Assembly: GCF_010500215.1 (NCBI RefSeq) | Contig: NZ_JAAGOY010000004.1 | Coordinates: 1,240,001-1,304,000 of the forward strand | Source: Aliiroseovarius sp. PrR006 | GTDB lineage: Bacteria; Pseudomonadota; Alphaproteobacteria; Rhodobacterales; Rhodobacteraceae | DNA: 64,000 nt | Direction: 5' to 3' | Shown here: positions 8,937 to 17,886 of the stretch, in pieces | How positions within the stretch are numbered: position 1 is the first letter of the stretch | Layout: every line of letters starts with the position of its first letter | Notes under the pieces: generated by a model | Databases searched by the model: none | What the model was told of the DNA's origin: nothing | Seen by the model: only the letters and a program-made list of their open reading frames with translations | Position numbers and translations under genes: made by a program

Positions 8937-9436
8937 GCGGCACCTCCTTCGCTGACATCATCGGTGATGTCATTGGAAATCTCGGTCGAGCGGCGTTTGG
9001 GGTCGCCGTCAGCGGTAAACGCGCCCGAGGCCGTGGCAACAGGGCGCCCCTCGTCCTCGTCCAGCGCCACAGCGCGCACAAACGCGACTGAGCGCGTGAC
9101 GTGGTAACAAGTCGCCTTCGCGGTGATCTTCTGCCCCGGCGTCGCGGGGCGCATATAGTCAATGCGCAGATCAATCGTCGCGGTGATCGCAGGCGCTTTC
9201 GGATGGCTCATCACAGCCGAGCCGCAACACGTATCCAGCAGAGCCGACACCGCCCCGCCATGGATTACGCCGGTGCGCGGGTCCCCGATCAGCTTCTCGT
9301 CATAAGGCATGGACATGATCGCTTCGCCGTCTTCCAGCTTTTCCAGAACCATCCCCAGTGCCTTGCAATGCGGAATCGCCTCGGTGAATTTCCGCGCCAG
9401 TTCGGCCTTCTGTTCGGCCGTCATGCCTTTCATCAT
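8933..9436 (-). CDS. PaaI-like hotdog thioesterase (first of two)
   Basis: 167-residue hotdog protein with the block TGVIHGGAVSALLDTCCG and the strand ATIDLRIDYMRPATPGQKITAKA, typical of PaaI / acyl-CoA thioesterase families. I start at ATG 9436 (MMKGMTAEQ), 8 nt after AAGGA; a TTG two codons upstream is less likely. It is paralogous to the next gene, sharing the EKLIGxP and IHGG blocks. Upstream, 100 nt away, the divergent metal exporter carries an Irr/Fur-type palindrome that could also influence this operon. Confidence 0.83.
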   Translation of the reverse strand: MMKGMTAEQKAELARKFTEAIPHCKALGMVLEKLEDGEAIMSMPYDEKLIGDPRTGVIHGGAVSALLDTCCGSAVMSHPKAPAITATIDLRIDYMRPATPGQKITAKATCYHVTRSVAFVRAVALDEDEGRPVATASGAFTADGDPKRRSTEISNDITDDVSEGGAA

Positions 9437-9508
9437 TGGCAATATCCTTATGCTTTCACGTCTTTTATTGGCGCTTGCAATTCACGCGTCCAGCCCCTAG
9501 TTTCGCAA

Positions 9509-9525
9509 TTAAGAATTATTCTCAA
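9509..9525. promoter_or_regulatory. Irr/Fur-type palindromic operator (iron control element)
   Basis: The palindrome TTAAGAATTATTCTCAA fits the alphaproteobacterial iron control element pattern TTNAGAANNNTTCTNAA exactly, and the symmetry continues for two bases on each side. It ends 14 nt before the exporter start codon, so a bound Irr, Mur or Fur-type protein would block initiation. Confidence 0.6.
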
Positions 9526-9539
9526 TTAAAAGTGCTGAT

Positions 9540-10664
9540 ATGACCGACGCCACAACCATAGCCACACCCTTCGGCGTGAGACGCCCCAAACGCCTACTGG
9601 TGTTGGCCATCATGCTTGCACTGGCCATTGCGCCTGGCCAACTGGGCGAACTAACCCGCGGACTGATGACCGACGCCTATGTGCAGGTCTCGGTTTTTGT
9701 TGCCGCAACGTTACTTCTGTTCTACGGCGCCGAGCGTCTGTTTAACTTCGACATTGGGGAAGTTCTGTCCAACGCCAAGGGTGCACAGGTACCGCTGGCG
9801 GCGTTGCTGGGCGCAACCCCAGGCTGCGGTGGCGCTGTGGTCGTGGTTGCAGCATACAGTTCAGGTCATGTGGGATTCGGTGCAGTCGTTGCCACGCTGA
9901 CAGCGACCATGGGCGACGCGGCATTCCTACTTCTGGCCACACGCCCAGACGCAGCCGCTGTTGTTTTGCCCCTGTCCTTTGCAATCGGCATCCTGTCGGG
10001 CTGGATCGTGGACCGCTTCCACACCGTAGAATATCGCGCTTCGACCTTGGCCAGCTGCGAGCTTGCCCCCCTGATCGGCAAGACCCGCCCTCAGGACGTG
10101 GCTTACCTGCTTCTGGCAATTCCGGGCCTCTATGTTGGCGCCCTGCAGCTGGCACAGATCGAAGTCAGTCACATATTTGGCCTGCCCATCCTGTGGATCG
10201 CCCTTGCTGGCACCTTCCTTGGTCTCAGCATCTGGGCGACGTCCAAAGTGTCGGCCATGACGAATTCCAAAGACAGCCCACTGACCCGCATGGCAGAAGA
10301 AACCAGCTTTATCTCGGTCTGGGTGATCGGTGCCTATCTGGCCTATGACTATGTGGCCGAGTTTGGCGGACTGGACCTTGAATTGCTGTTCCAGTCGATC
10401 GCACCGCTTCTGCCTTTGATGGGCGTGTTGATTGGTTTGATCCCCGGCTGTGGACCTCAGGTTCTGGTCACCACGCTGTATCTGAACGGCATCATTCCGT
10501 TTGCAGCGCTTATGGGCAACGCAGTGTCAAATGATGGCGACGCGCTGTTCCCGGCGATCGCCTTGAACCCGAAGGCAGCAATCGTTGCGACGCTGTATTC
10601 GACGATCCCAGCCATGATCATCGCCTATGCATTCTACATAATCGCACCCGGCTTTATGAATTAA
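9540..10664 (+). CDS. Putative 10-TM metal exporter (ArsP_2-like / putative manganese transporter)
   Basis: 374-residue integral membrane protein built from two related halves: LGATPGCGG at residues 90-98 with GDAAFLLLATRPDAA after it, and LIPGCGPQ at 300-307 with GDALFPAIALNPKAA after it. The duplicated PGCG motif and about ten hydrophobic segments fit the family annotated as putative heavy-metal or manganese exporters. A substrate has not been shown for this protein. The ATG at 9540 has only a weak ribosome site. The palindromic Irr/Fur-type box directly upstream supports a link to iron or manganese. Other polytopic transporter families cannot be excluded. Confidence 0.6.
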   Translation: MTDATTIATPFGVRRPKRLLVLAIMLALAIAPGQLGELTRGLMTDAYVQVSVFVAATLLLFYGAERLFNFDIGEVLSNAKGAQVPLAALLGATPGCGGAVVVVAAYSSGHVGFGAVVATLTATMGDAAFLLLATRPDAAAVVLPLSFAIGILSGWIVDRFHTVEYRASTLASCELAPLIGKTRPQDVAYLLLAIPGLYVGALQLAQIEVSHIFGLPILWIALAGTFLGLSIWATSKVSAMTNSKDSPLTRMAEETSFISVWVIGAYLAYDYVAEFGGLDLELLFQSIAPLLPLMGVLIGLIPGCGPQVLVTTLYLNGIIPFAALMGNAVSNDGDALFPAIALNPKAAIVATLYSTIPAMIIAYAFYIIAPGFMN

Positions 10665-10670
10665 GACCTG

Positions 10671-10693
10671 TTGGGGCCGTGTTTCGGCCCCAA
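10671..10693 (+). terminator. Stem-loop after the metal exporter gene
   Basis: Perfect 9-bp stem TTGGGGCCG / CGGCCCCAA with a 5-nt loop starts 7 nt after the exporter stop. No T-run follows, so it may act as a 3' stabiliser or a weak terminator. Confidence 0.45.
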
Positions 10694-10794
10694 CCACAAT
10701 TCGTAAAATCGCCCGTCAACCGCGTGGTTCTACTGAATTGCACCAATCCGCTCAGTCCTTTACGGTGGACCGAAGTGAAGCCGAGGGGAGCGCT

Positions 10795-11163
10795 ATGTCT
10801 GACGACCGCCTGACATTCAAAGAAATGTGCGCAAAGTTCGATGTTACCCCGCGCACTCTGCGCTACTACGAGTATATCGAGCTTCTGAACCCCGAAAAGG
10901 AAGGCCGGTCGCGCTTCTACACCCCGCGCGAAGTGGCCCGGATGACGCTGATTCTGCGTGGTCGCCGCTTTGGGTTTTCACTGGAAGAACTGCGCCAGTG
11001 GCTTTTGATCTATGATGAAAAAGGCACTGATGCGCAAAACCAGGCTTGGGTCGAGCTGGCGGACCGTCAACTCTCGGCCCTTCGCACCCAGTATGAAGAG
11101 CTGTCTGAAAGCATCACCGACCTGCAGAAACTGCGCGATGACGTTGCTGACGGGCTCGGCTGA
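10795..11163 (+). CDS. MerR family transcriptional regulator (first copy)
   Basis: 122-residue DNA-binding regulator. The N-terminal winged helix-turn-helix reads FKEMCAKFDVTPRTLRYYEYIELL, followed by RFYTPREVARMTLILRGRRFGFSLEELRQWL and a coiled-coil dimer helix (residues 80-120). There are no cysteines for metal binding in the C-terminus, unlike MerR or CueR. The ATG at 10795 follows GAGGGG; upstream in-frame TTG codons lack a ribosome site. It is clearly paralogous to the regulator 270 nt downstream. This subgroup of MerR proteins in alphaproteobacteria usually controls acyl-CoA or branched-chain amino acid breakdown, which fits the operon that follows. Confidence 0.85.
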   Translation: MSDDRLTFKEMCAKFDVTPRTLRYYEYIELLNPEKEGRSRFYTPREVARMTLILRGRRFGFSLEELRQWLLIYDEKGTDAQNQAWVELADRQLSALRTQYEELSESITDLQKLRDDVADGLG

Positions 11164-11210
11164 TCACAGCCCAAGAAGCGATTCGGCGCGAAGAGTTGGG
11201 CTGTTTACTG

Positions 11211-11288
11211 CCCTAAGGTAACCTCGCGCTCCAAAACCCGAAAAAAATTACCTGCCCTTAGGGAAACTGATTTTTGGTTGAAAATCAG
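11211..11288. repeat. Inverted repeat and hairpin between the two merR genes
   Basis: CCCTAAGG (11211-11218) is repeated inverted as CCTTAGGG (11256-11263). Next to it is a perfect 8-bp stem CTGATTTT / AAAATCAG (11267-11288). Together they could form the 3' end of the first merR transcript or a protein-binding region. Confidence 0.4.
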
Positions 11289-11350
11289 CCCCTTGTCGAT
11301 CCCCAGTAAAATCAGGCTTTACGCCACGACAAGAAAAGACGCGACGTCAC

Positions 11351-11380
11351 GTTACATTTACGTAAACGTAAACATATAAT
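11351..11380 (+). promoter_or_regulatory. Promoter with MerR-type operator in the spacer
   Basis: A perfect -10 box TATAAT (11375-11380) is preceded, with an 18-bp spacer, by GTTACA (11351-11356). The spacer is almost filled by the palindrome TTTACGTAAACGTAAA (11357-11372). A long spacer holding a dyad is the hallmark of MerR-controlled promoters. The ACGT-rich palindrome resembles, from memory, the LiuR-type motif described for MerR regulators of acyl-CoA catabolism. Confidence 0.72.
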
Positions 11381-11434
11381 GTAGACGGAACTGGTCAGAT
11401 CCGTGGCCAGTGTCGGAAATGTATGGAGTATCAA

Positions 11435-11824
11435 ATGACCGACGATCTTATGACCATTCGCCAGATGTGCGATGCGTTCGACGTCACCGCGCGGACGCTG
11501 CGCTTCTACGAAGCCAAAGAACTGCTTTCCCCGATCCGGGAAGGCCAGAAGCGCCTGTTCACCAAACGTGACCGTGCGCGGCTGAAACTCATCCTGCGCG
11601 GCAAGCGCTTTGGCTTTGCACTGGAAGAGATCCGCCAACTTTTGGACCTCTATGACATGGGCGACCAGCAGCAGACGCAGCTGATCCGCACTGTCGACGT
11701 GGCCAAAGGGCATCTTGATGACCTCAAGCGTCAGCGCGAGGAACTGGATGAAGCCATTGACGATCTGACCGAACAACTGGAATGGGGCCAAGCGAAAATC
11801 GCCTCGTTCGAAGAAAACAGCTGA
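11435..11824 (+). CDS. MerR family transcriptional regulator of the beta-oxidation operon
   Basis: 129-residue regulator with winged HTH MTIRQMCDAFDVTARTLRFYEAKELL, wing block RLFTKRDRARLKLILRGKRFGFALEEIRQLLDLYD, and a charged coiled-coil C-terminus (residues 75-125). It lacks metal-binding cysteines. The ATG at 11435 has GGAG at the right distance; an in-frame ATG at 11423 precedes that site and is less likely. It is the first gene of a run of five on the plus strand (regulator, acyl-CoA dehydrogenase, GST, thiolase, FadJ), and the MerR-type palindrome in its promoter suggests autoregulation and control of the operon. Confidence 0.87.
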   Translation: MTDDLMTIRQMCDAFDVTARTLRFYEAKELLSPIREGQKRLFTKRDRARLKLILRGKRFGFALEEIRQLLDLYDMGDQQQTQLIRTVDVAKGHLDDLKRQREELDEAIDDLTEQLEWGQAKIASFEENS

Positions 11825-11842
11825 CCGGAAAGGACGCCCGAC

Positions 11843-13615
11843 ATGCCCAGCTATATCGCGCCCACCCAAGACATGGCCTTTCTTCTGCACGATGTGCTGA
11901 AGGCCGAGCAATCTGACATTCCCGGATATGGGGATCTGGAACGTGACTTCACCAGCGCGGTTCTGGAAGAAGCCGGCAAGGTGGCAAGCGAGGTTCTGAC
12001 CCCGCTGAATGTAGTGGGCGATCAGGAAGGCTGCCGGCTGGAGAACGGCGTCGTCTACACACCCACCGGCTTCAAGGCTGCGTTTGAGCAGATGAAAGAA
12101 GGCGGCTGGACCGGGCTGGACATGCCAGAGGAATTCGGCGGCCAGAACATGCCAGTGCTTCTTGGCACTGCGGTGGGCGAGATGTTCTCGGCTGCCAATC
12201 AGGCCTTCACCATGTATCAGGGTCTGACCCACGGCGCGGCCTCGGCCATTCTGGCCCACGGTACAGACGAACAGAAAGCGACCTATCTACCTAAGATGGT
12301 CAGCTGCGAGTGGACCGGCACCATGAACCTGACGGAACCGCATTGTGGCACCGACCTGGGCCTGATGCGCACCAAGGCTGAGCCGCAGGACGATGGGTCG
12401 TACATGGTTTCGGGCCAGAAGATCTTCATCTCGGCCGGCGACCACGACATGTCGGACAACGTCATTCACCTTGTACTGGCGAAGATCCCGGGTGGCCCCG
12501 AGGGCATCAAAGGCGTGTCGCTATTCATCGTGCCGAAATTCAATGTGAACGACGACGGCTCGGTCGGATCGCGCAACGGTGTCTCGGTGGGCAACATCGA
12601 GAAAAAGATGGGCATCCACGGCAACTCGACCTGCGTTATGAACTATGACGAGGCAACGGGGTACCTGCTGGGCGATATGCACAAGGGCATGCGCGCCATG
12701 TTCACCATGATGAACGAGGCTCGTTTGGGCGTGGCGATGCAGGGTCTGGCGCAGGCCGAGGCCGCGTATCAGAACGCCGTCATCTATGCCAAGGACCGCC
12801 TGCAAGGCCGCGACGTAACGGGCGTAAAGAACCCCGATGGCCCCGCCGATCCGCTGATCGTGCATCCGGACATTCGCCGTTCGCTGATGGATCAGAAAAG
12901 TTTCGTCGAAGGCGCGCGTGCGTTCCTTCTGTGGGGGGCACAATTGATCGACCAGGCGCATCGTGCAGATGACAAGGATGCCGATGGCCTCATCAGCCTG
13001 ATGACCCCGGTTCTGAAAGGGTTCCTGACCGATCAGGGCTATGACATGACCGTGCTGGCGCAACAGATCTATGGTGGCCACGGCTATATCGAAGAACACG
13101 GCATGAGCCAGTTCACGCGCGATGCCCGTATCACCCAGATCTATGAAGGTGCCAACGGTGTTCAGGCGTTGGACCTTGTCGGCCGTAAGCTGGCCGCAGA
13201 TGGTGGCAAGCCAATCATGGCGTTCTTTGAGATGGTTAAATCCTATTGCAAAGAACAGGACAGCGACGAGATGAAAGACTTCATCGAACCGCTGAAAACC
13301 GCCTCTAAACACCTGCAAGCCTCGGCCATGTATTTCATGCAATCGGCCGCGAAGAACCCCAACAACGCTTTGGCTGGGTCGTATGATTTCATGCACCTCT
13401 TCGGACATGTCTGCCTTGGTTTCATGTGGGCCCGTCAGGCCCGCGCAGCCCTTGACGCGCTGGAAAGCGGCGAAGGCGACGCGACGTTCTATGAGACCAA
13501 GCTGACCACTGCGCGCTACTATATGGCACGCCGCCTGCCCGCCACGTTGATGCATCTTTCACGGATCGAAAGCGGTGCGGACACGGTGATGGCGCTGGAG
13601 GCAGATCAGTTCTGA
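11843..13615 (+). CDS. Long acyl-CoA dehydrogenase with C-terminal extension
   Basis: 590-residue FAD enzyme of the extended acyl-CoA dehydrogenase family (about 600 residues against about 380 for short ones), catalysing alpha,beta-desaturation of an acyl-CoA. Visible blocks are the FAD/substrate strand [38 protein letters not shown], and [23 protein letters not shown], plus the extra C-terminal helical domain (residues 460-590). The DMSP-pathway enzyme DmdC belongs to the same family, so methylmercaptopropionyl-CoA is a conceivable substrate. The neighbouring thiolase and FadJ favour general fatty-acid oxidation. It starts 18 nt after the regulator. Confidence 0.85.
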   Translation: MPSYIAPTQDMAFLLHDVLKAEQSDIPGYGDLERDFTSAVLEEAGKVASEVLTPLNVVGDQEGCRLENGVVYTPTGFKAAFEQMKEGGWTGLDMPEEFGGQNMPVLLGTAVGEMFSAANQAFTMYQGLTHGAASAILAHGTDEQKATYLPKMVSCEWTGTMNLTEPHCGTDLGLMRTKAEPQDDGSYMVSGQKIFISAGDHDMSDNVIHLVLAKIPGGPEGIKGVSLFIVPKFNVNDDGSVGSRNGVSVGNIEKKMGIHGNSTCVMNYDEATGYLLGDMHKGMRAMFTMMNEARLGVAMQGLAQAEAAYQNAVIYAKDRLQGRDVTGVKNPDGPADPLIVHPDIRRSLMDQKSFVEGARAFLLWGAQLIDQAHRADDKDADGLISLMTPVLKGFLTDQGYDMTVLAQQIYGGHGYIEEHGMSQFTRDARITQIYEGANGVQALDLVGRKLAADGGKPIMAFFEMVKSYCKEQDSDEMKDFIEPLKTASKHLQASAMYFMQSAAKNPNNALAGSYDFMHLFGHVCLGFMWARQARAALDALESGEGDATFYETKLTTARYYMARRLPATLMHLSRIESGADTVMALEADQF

Positions 13616-13703
13616 CCCTAGCCCCCTGACACATTTCTGTGCGCCCTTGCAGCATCTCGCGCGGGGCGCACAGTTCACACCGATAACGCGCCGGGAGGAC
13701 GCC

Positions 13704-14339
13704 ATGACCATCAAACTTTACTGCTTCGGAGAAAGCGGAAACGCCTACAAGGCCGCTTTGGCACTGGAACTGTCCGGGCTGGAGTGGGAACCGGTCTTTG
13801 TCGACTTCTTCAAGGGCGAAACCCGCAGCCCGGAATACCGCGAGATCAACCCGATGGGCGAAGTGCCTGTGATGGTGGACGGAAATGTGACTCTATCGCA
13901 ATCCGGCGCCATTCAGGATTATGTGACGTCAAAATCCGGAAAGTTGGGTGGACGCAGCGCCGAAGAGCGCCGCGAGATCCTGCGCTGGCAGTTCTGGGAC
14001 AATCACAAGATGTCCTCGATGGCTGGCACGACCCGCTTCCTGATGAACTTCCTGCCCGAAGACAAACGCCCGGCCGAGGTGATTGCCTTCAACCAAGCTC
14101 GCCTCAAATCCGCGTACAAGACGCTGGAGGCCGAACTGTCGCGCCGCGACTGGCTGGTCGGAGATCAGATCACGATCGCCGACATCTCGTGCTGCGGCTA
14201 CCTGTTTTATCCCGAACCCTTCGGCTTCGACCGCGCCGAATGGCCCGCAATTGACGCCTGGCTGACCCGGATTTCGGAAACGCCCGGCTGGAAACACCCC
14301 TATGACCTGATGCCCGGATCGCCTGCCGACCGCGCATGA
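13704..14339 (+). CDS. Glutathione S-transferase family protein
   Basis: 211-residue cytoplasmic GST. N-terminal thioredoxin fold MTIKLYCFGESGNAYKAALALELSGLEW, substrate-side block EINPMGEVPVMVDG with QSGAIQDYV, and an all-helical C-terminal domain ending with SRRDWLVGDQITIADISCCGYLF. The start at 13704 follows GGGAGGA. Its placement between the acyl-CoA dehydrogenase and thiolase genes suggests handling of reactive enoyl or aldehyde by-products of beta-oxidation, but this is inference. Substrate unknown. Confidence 0.85.
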   Translation: MTIKLYCFGESGNAYKAALALELSGLEWEPVFVDFFKGETRSPEYREINPMGEVPVMVDGNVTLSQSGAIQDYVTSKSGKLGGRSAEERREILRWQFWDNHKMSSMAGTTRFLMNFLPEDKRPAEVIAFNQARLKSAYKTLEAELSRRDWLVGDQITIADISCCGYLFYPEPFGFDRAEWPAIDAWLTRISETPGWKHPYDLMPGSPADRA

Positions 14340-14356
14340 TTTCGAAAGGATCAACG

Positions 14357-15562
14357 ATGAACGACGCCTATATTTATGACGCCGTGCGCACCCCGCGCGG
14401 CAAGGGCAAGAAAGACGGCACCCTGCACGAAGTGACTTCGGTACGCCTGTCGTCTGTTGCGCTTAACGCGCTGAAAGAGCGCAACAATCTGGACGGTCAC
14501 GCCGTCGAGGATGTGATCTGGGGCAACGTGACCCAGGTGGGCGAACAAGGTGCCTGTCTGGCCCGTTCCGCCGTGCTCTATTCCGATCTGGACGAGCGCA
14601 TTCCCGGTGTCTCGATCAACCGTTTCTGTGCATCCGGTCTTGAGGCCGTAAACATGGCCGCCAACCAAGTGCGTGGCGGAGCGGGTGACGCCTATATCGC
14701 CGGTGGCGTAGAAAGCATGAGCCGTGTGCCGATGGGCATGGACGGGGGTGCGATTGCCGCCGACCCGCATCTGGCGATGAAAGCTTATTTCGTGCCACAA
14801 GGTATTTCGGCAGACATCATCGCGACTGAATACGGTTTCAGCCGCGATGACTGCGACGCCTATGCGGTCGAAAGCCAGAAACGCGCCGCCGCCGCCCGTG
14901 CGGAAGGCCGCTTCAAGTCGATCATCCCCGTTATTGATCAGAACGGCCTGACCGTGATGGCCGAAGACGAGATGATCCGCGAAACCACCATGCAGACGCT
15001 GGGCGGCCTGAACCCCTCGTTCAAGGCGATGGGCGAGGCAATGCCGGGCTTTGATGCCGTGGCCTTGCTGAAATATCCGCATCTGGAAAAGATCAACCAC
15101 GTCCACCACGCTGGCAACTCGTCCGGCATCGCGGATGGTTCGGCTGCGATCCTGATCGGCAACAAAGAGTTCGGCGAGCGTCACGGGTTGAAGCCCCGCG
15201 CGCGCATCAAGGCGACCTCGAAAGTGGGCACTGATCCGACCATCATGCTGACGGGCCCGGTCCCCGCGACCGAACGCGTTCTGGCCGCGGCCGGCATGTC
15301 GATCAGCGACATCGACCTGTTTGAGGTGAACGAAGCCTTCGCATCCGTCGTTCTGCGCTTCATCCAAGCCTTTGACGCCGACACCAACAAGGTGAACGTC
15401 AACGGCGGCGCGATTGCCATGGGTCACCCGTTGGGCGGCACCGGCGCGATGATCCTTGGCGCCCTGCTGGATGAAATGGAGCGCGCCGACAAGGAAACCG
15501 GTCTGGCCACGCTTTGCATTGGCTCGGGCATGGGTGCCGCCACCATTCTGGAACGCGTGTAA
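14357..15562 (+). CDS. fadA: Acetyl-CoA C-acyltransferase (thiolase)
   Basis: 401-residue thiolase that cleaves 3-ketoacyl-CoA with CoA at the last step of beta-oxidation. The nucleophilic Cys91 is in [13 protein letters not shown], the histidine block is [17 protein letters not shown], and the second cysteine is in [21 protein letters not shown] is also conserved. I start at ATG 14357 after AAAGGA; an ATG seven codons upstream is in the tail of the GST gene region and has no ribosome site. It is followed 12 nt later by the FadJ gene, giving a complete FadAJ pair. Confidence 0.92.
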   Translation: MNDAYIYDAVRTPRGKGKKDGTLHEVTSVRLSSVALNALKERNNLDGHAVEDVIWGNVTQVGEQGACLARSAVLYSDLDERIPGVSINRFCASGLEAVNMAANQVRGGAGDAYIAGGVESMSRVPMGMDGGAIAADPHLAMKAYFVPQGISADIIATEYGFSRDDCDAYAVESQKRAAAARAEGRFKSIIPVIDQNGLTVMAEDEMIRETTMQTLGGLNPSFKAMGEAMPGFDAVALLKYPHLEKINHVHHAGNSSGIADGSAAILIGNKEFGERHGLKPRARIKATSKVGTDPTIMLTGPVPATERVLAAAGMSISDIDLFEVNEAFASVVLRFIQAFDADTNKVNVNGGAIAMGHPLGGTGAMILGALLDEMERADKETGLATLCIGSGMGAATILERV

Positions 15563-15574
15563 GGAGACGTAATC

Positions 15575-17779
15575 ATGGCTGATTTTCACTATTCCGTGGA
15601 CGCCGACGGCGTCGCCACCATCGCTTGGGATGTTCCCGGCAAATCGATGAACGTGCTGTCCTATGCCGCGCTTGAAGAGCTGAACGCACATGTCGACACC
15701 GTTCTGTCCGATGACAATGTGAAGGGTGCGATCATCACCTCGGCGAAGAAAGACTTCGCGGGGGGAATGGACCTGAATGTGATCGCTCAGATGAAATCCG
15801 ACGCGGGCGACAACCCGGCGCAGGGTCTGTTCGACGGCATCATGTCGATGCACGGTGCCCTGCGTAAGATCGAGCGCGCAGGCATGGACCCCAAGACCAA
15901 CAAAGGTGGCAAACCGATTGTCGCCGCCCTGCCCGGCATCGCGCTTGGCATCGGTCTGGAAATCCCGCTGGCCTGTCACCGCATCATCGCGGCGGACAAC
16001 CCCAAGGCCAAGATCGGCCTGCCGGAAATCATGGTCGGCATCTTCCCGGGCGCAGGCGGCACCACCCGTCTGGTGCGCAAGATGGGCGCGATGGCGGCAG
16101 CGCCGTTCCTGCTGGAAGGCAAGACCGTAGCCCCCGCCAAAGCCAAGGCCGCTGGCCTGATTGACGAGGTTGTTCCGGCAGACGAGTTGCAAGCCCGCGC
16201 GAAAGAGTGGGTTATGAACGCCACCGACGCCGACATCGTGAAGCCGTGGGATGCCAAGGGTTATAAGATGCCCGGTGGCGCACCCTATCACCCCGCTGGC
16301 TTCCAGACCTTCGTTGGGGCCGCCGCGATGATCCACGGCAAGACCAATGGCGTTTATCCCGCCGCAAAGGCTCTTCTGGCAGCTGTCTATGAAGGCGCGA
16401 TGGTGCCCTTCGACGATGCGCTGCGCGTGGAATGCCGCTGGTTCGTGAACGTGCTGATGAACCCGTCATCGTCCGCCATGATCCGCTCGCTATTCATCAA
16501 CAAGCAGGCGCTGGAAAAAGGTGCCGTGCGTCCGAAAGATGTCGACGACCAGTCGGTCAAGAAGGTCGGCGTGTTGGGTGCGGGCATGATGGGCGCCGGC
16601 ATCGCGCTGGTATCCGCCATGGCAGGAATGGAAGTCGTTTTGATCGACCAAACGCAGGAAGCCGCAGATCGCGGCAAGGCCTATTCCGAGGGCTATCTGG
16701 ACAAGGGCATCGCCCGCAAGAAAGCCACGCCCGAGAAGAAAGAGGCCGTTCTGTCGGCCATCACCGCGACGACCGATCTTGAGGCGCTGAAGGGCGCCGA
16801 TCTGATCATCGAAGCTGTGTTCGAAGACGTGGGTGTGAAAGCCGAGATGACCAAGAAGGTCGAGGCCGTCGTTGGCCCCGATTGCATCTATGCCACCAAC
16901 ACCTCGACCCTGCCGATCACCGAGCTGGCGAAGGCCTCGGAACGCCCGGATCAGTTCATCGGCATCCACTTCTTCAGCCCCGTTGAGCGCATGATGCTGG
17001 TCGAGATCATCAAAGGCAAAGAAACTGGCCCGCGTGCGGTGGCCAAGGCGCTCGACTATGTGCGCCAGATCCGCAAGACGCCAATCGTGGTGAACGACGC
17101 ACGTTTCTTCTACTGCAACCGCTGCATCATCCCTTACATCAACGAAGGCATGCGCATGGTTGGCGAGGGTGTCTCGCCCGCGCTGGTCGAAGGTGCTGCA
17201 CGCCTGCTGGGTTTTCCTGTTGGGCCGCTTCAGCTGGTCGACGAGACCTCGATCGAGCTGGGTGTAAAAATCGCCAAGGCCACCAAGGCCGCGATGGGTG
17301 CTGACTATCCGGATGACGCGGTTGACGAGATCATCTTCTGGATGGCCGACGAAGGCCGCATGGGCCGCAAGGCAAATGCGGGCTTCTATGACTATGACGA
17401 GAAAGGCAAGCGCAGCGGTCTGTGGGAAGGTCTTGGCGACAAGTTCCCGCTGGCAGACGATCAGCCTGATCTGACCGAAGTCAAACATCGCCTGATGATG
17501 AGCCAGGTTCTGGAAGCCGTCCGCGCGCTGGAAGAAGGTGTGCTGGAAGACATCCGCGAAGGCGATGTCGGCGCAATCCTGGCTTGGGGCTTCGCCCCGT
17601 GGTCGGGCGGTCCCTTCAGCTGGCTGGACATGATCGGCGCGGGCAAAGCGGTCGAGATCTGCGATGGCCTGACCGAAGCGCACGGCACGCGCTTCACAAC
17701 GCCAGCTCTGCTGCGTGATCTGGCTGACAAGGGCGAGACCTTCTATGGCCGCTTCGACAGCGCCCAAGACGCAGCCTGA
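15575..17779 (+). CDS. fadJ: Fatty-acid oxidation multifunctional enzyme (enoyl-CoA hydratase / 3-hydroxyacyl-CoA dehydrogenase)
   Basis: 734-residue fusion. Residues 1-190 form a crotonase domain ([33 protein letters not shown]). An NAD-binding Rossmann fold begins near residue 329 ([21 protein letters not shown]). The dehydrogenase C-terminal domains include [18 protein letters not shown] and the late block [15 protein letters not shown]. It hydrates enoyl-CoA and oxidises the product to 3-ketoacyl-CoA, which the neighbouring thiolase cleaves. Length is normal for alphaproteobacterial FadJ/FadB. Last gene of the operon, closed by a strong terminator. Confidence 0.94.
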   Translation: MADFHYSVDADGVATIAWDVPGKSMNVLSYAALEELNAHVDTVLSDDNVKGAIITSAKKDFAGGMDLNVIAQMKSDAGDNPAQGLFDGIMSMHGALRKIERAGMDPKTNKGGKPIVAALPGIALGIGLEIPLACHRIIAADNPKAKIGLPEIMVGIFPGAGGTTRLVRKMGAMAAAPFLLEGKTVAPAKAKAAGLIDEVVPADELQARAKEWVMNATDADIVKPWDAKGYKMPGGAPYHPAGFQTFVGAAAMIHGKTNGVYPAAKALLAAVYEGAMVPFDDALRVECRWFVNVLMNPSSSAMIRSLFINKQALEKGAVRPKDVDDQSVKKVGVLGAGMMGAGIALVSAMAGMEVVLIDQTQEAADRGKAYSEGYLDKGIARKKATPEKKEAVLSAITATTDLEALKGADLIIEAVFEDVGVKAEMTKKVEAVVGPDCIYATNTSTLPITELAKASERPDQFIGIHFFSPVERMMLVEIIKGKETGPRAVAKALDYVRQIRKTPIVVNDARFFYCNRCIIPYINEGMRMVGEGVSPALVEGAARLLGFPVGPLQLVDETSIELGVKIAKATKAAMGADYPDDAVDEIIFWMADEGRMGRKANAGFYDYDEKGKRSGLWEGLGDKFPLADDQPDLTEVKHRLMMSQVLEAVRALEEGVLEDIREGDVGAILAWGFAPWSGGPFSWLDMIGAGKAVEICDGLTEAHGTRFTTPALLRDLADKGETFYGRFDSAQDAA

Positions 17780-17788
17780 TCCAAACAA

Positions 17789-17820
17789 AAAACGGCCCGG
17801 ATACACTCCGGGCCGTTTTC
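17789..17820. terminator. Bidirectional terminator after fadJ
   Basis: Stem AACGGCCCGGA (17791-17801) / TCCGGGCCGTT (17807-17817) with a 5-nt loop, T-run to the right and A-run to the left, so it can stop transcription in both directions between the convergent fadJ and DMT transporter genes. Confidence 0.88.
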
Positions 17821-17830
17821 TTATTTTCTT

Positions 17831-17881
17831 GCCTGAAATATCCTGGGGTGAATGCGCGCAGCGCAGAGGGGCAAAGCCCCT
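17831..17881. repeat. Roseobacter-type intergenic repeat element (two hairpins)
   Basis: The block GCCTGAAATATCCTGGGGTG is followed by two small stem-loops: TGCGC/GCGCA (17853-17865) and AGGGGC/GCCCCT (17867-17881). From memory, a very similar sequence recurs downstream of many genes in Rhodobacteraceae genomes. Only one copy is seen in this window. Confidence 0.5.
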
Positions 17882-17886
17882 ATCAG

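Noticed and set aside
14351-16336. 661-codon open frame on the minus strand
   Set aside because: It is the mirror of the thiolase and FadJ genes, which carry full family motifs; the minus-strand reading has no motif and a His/Gly/Arg-biased composition typical of antisense frames in GC-rich DNA.
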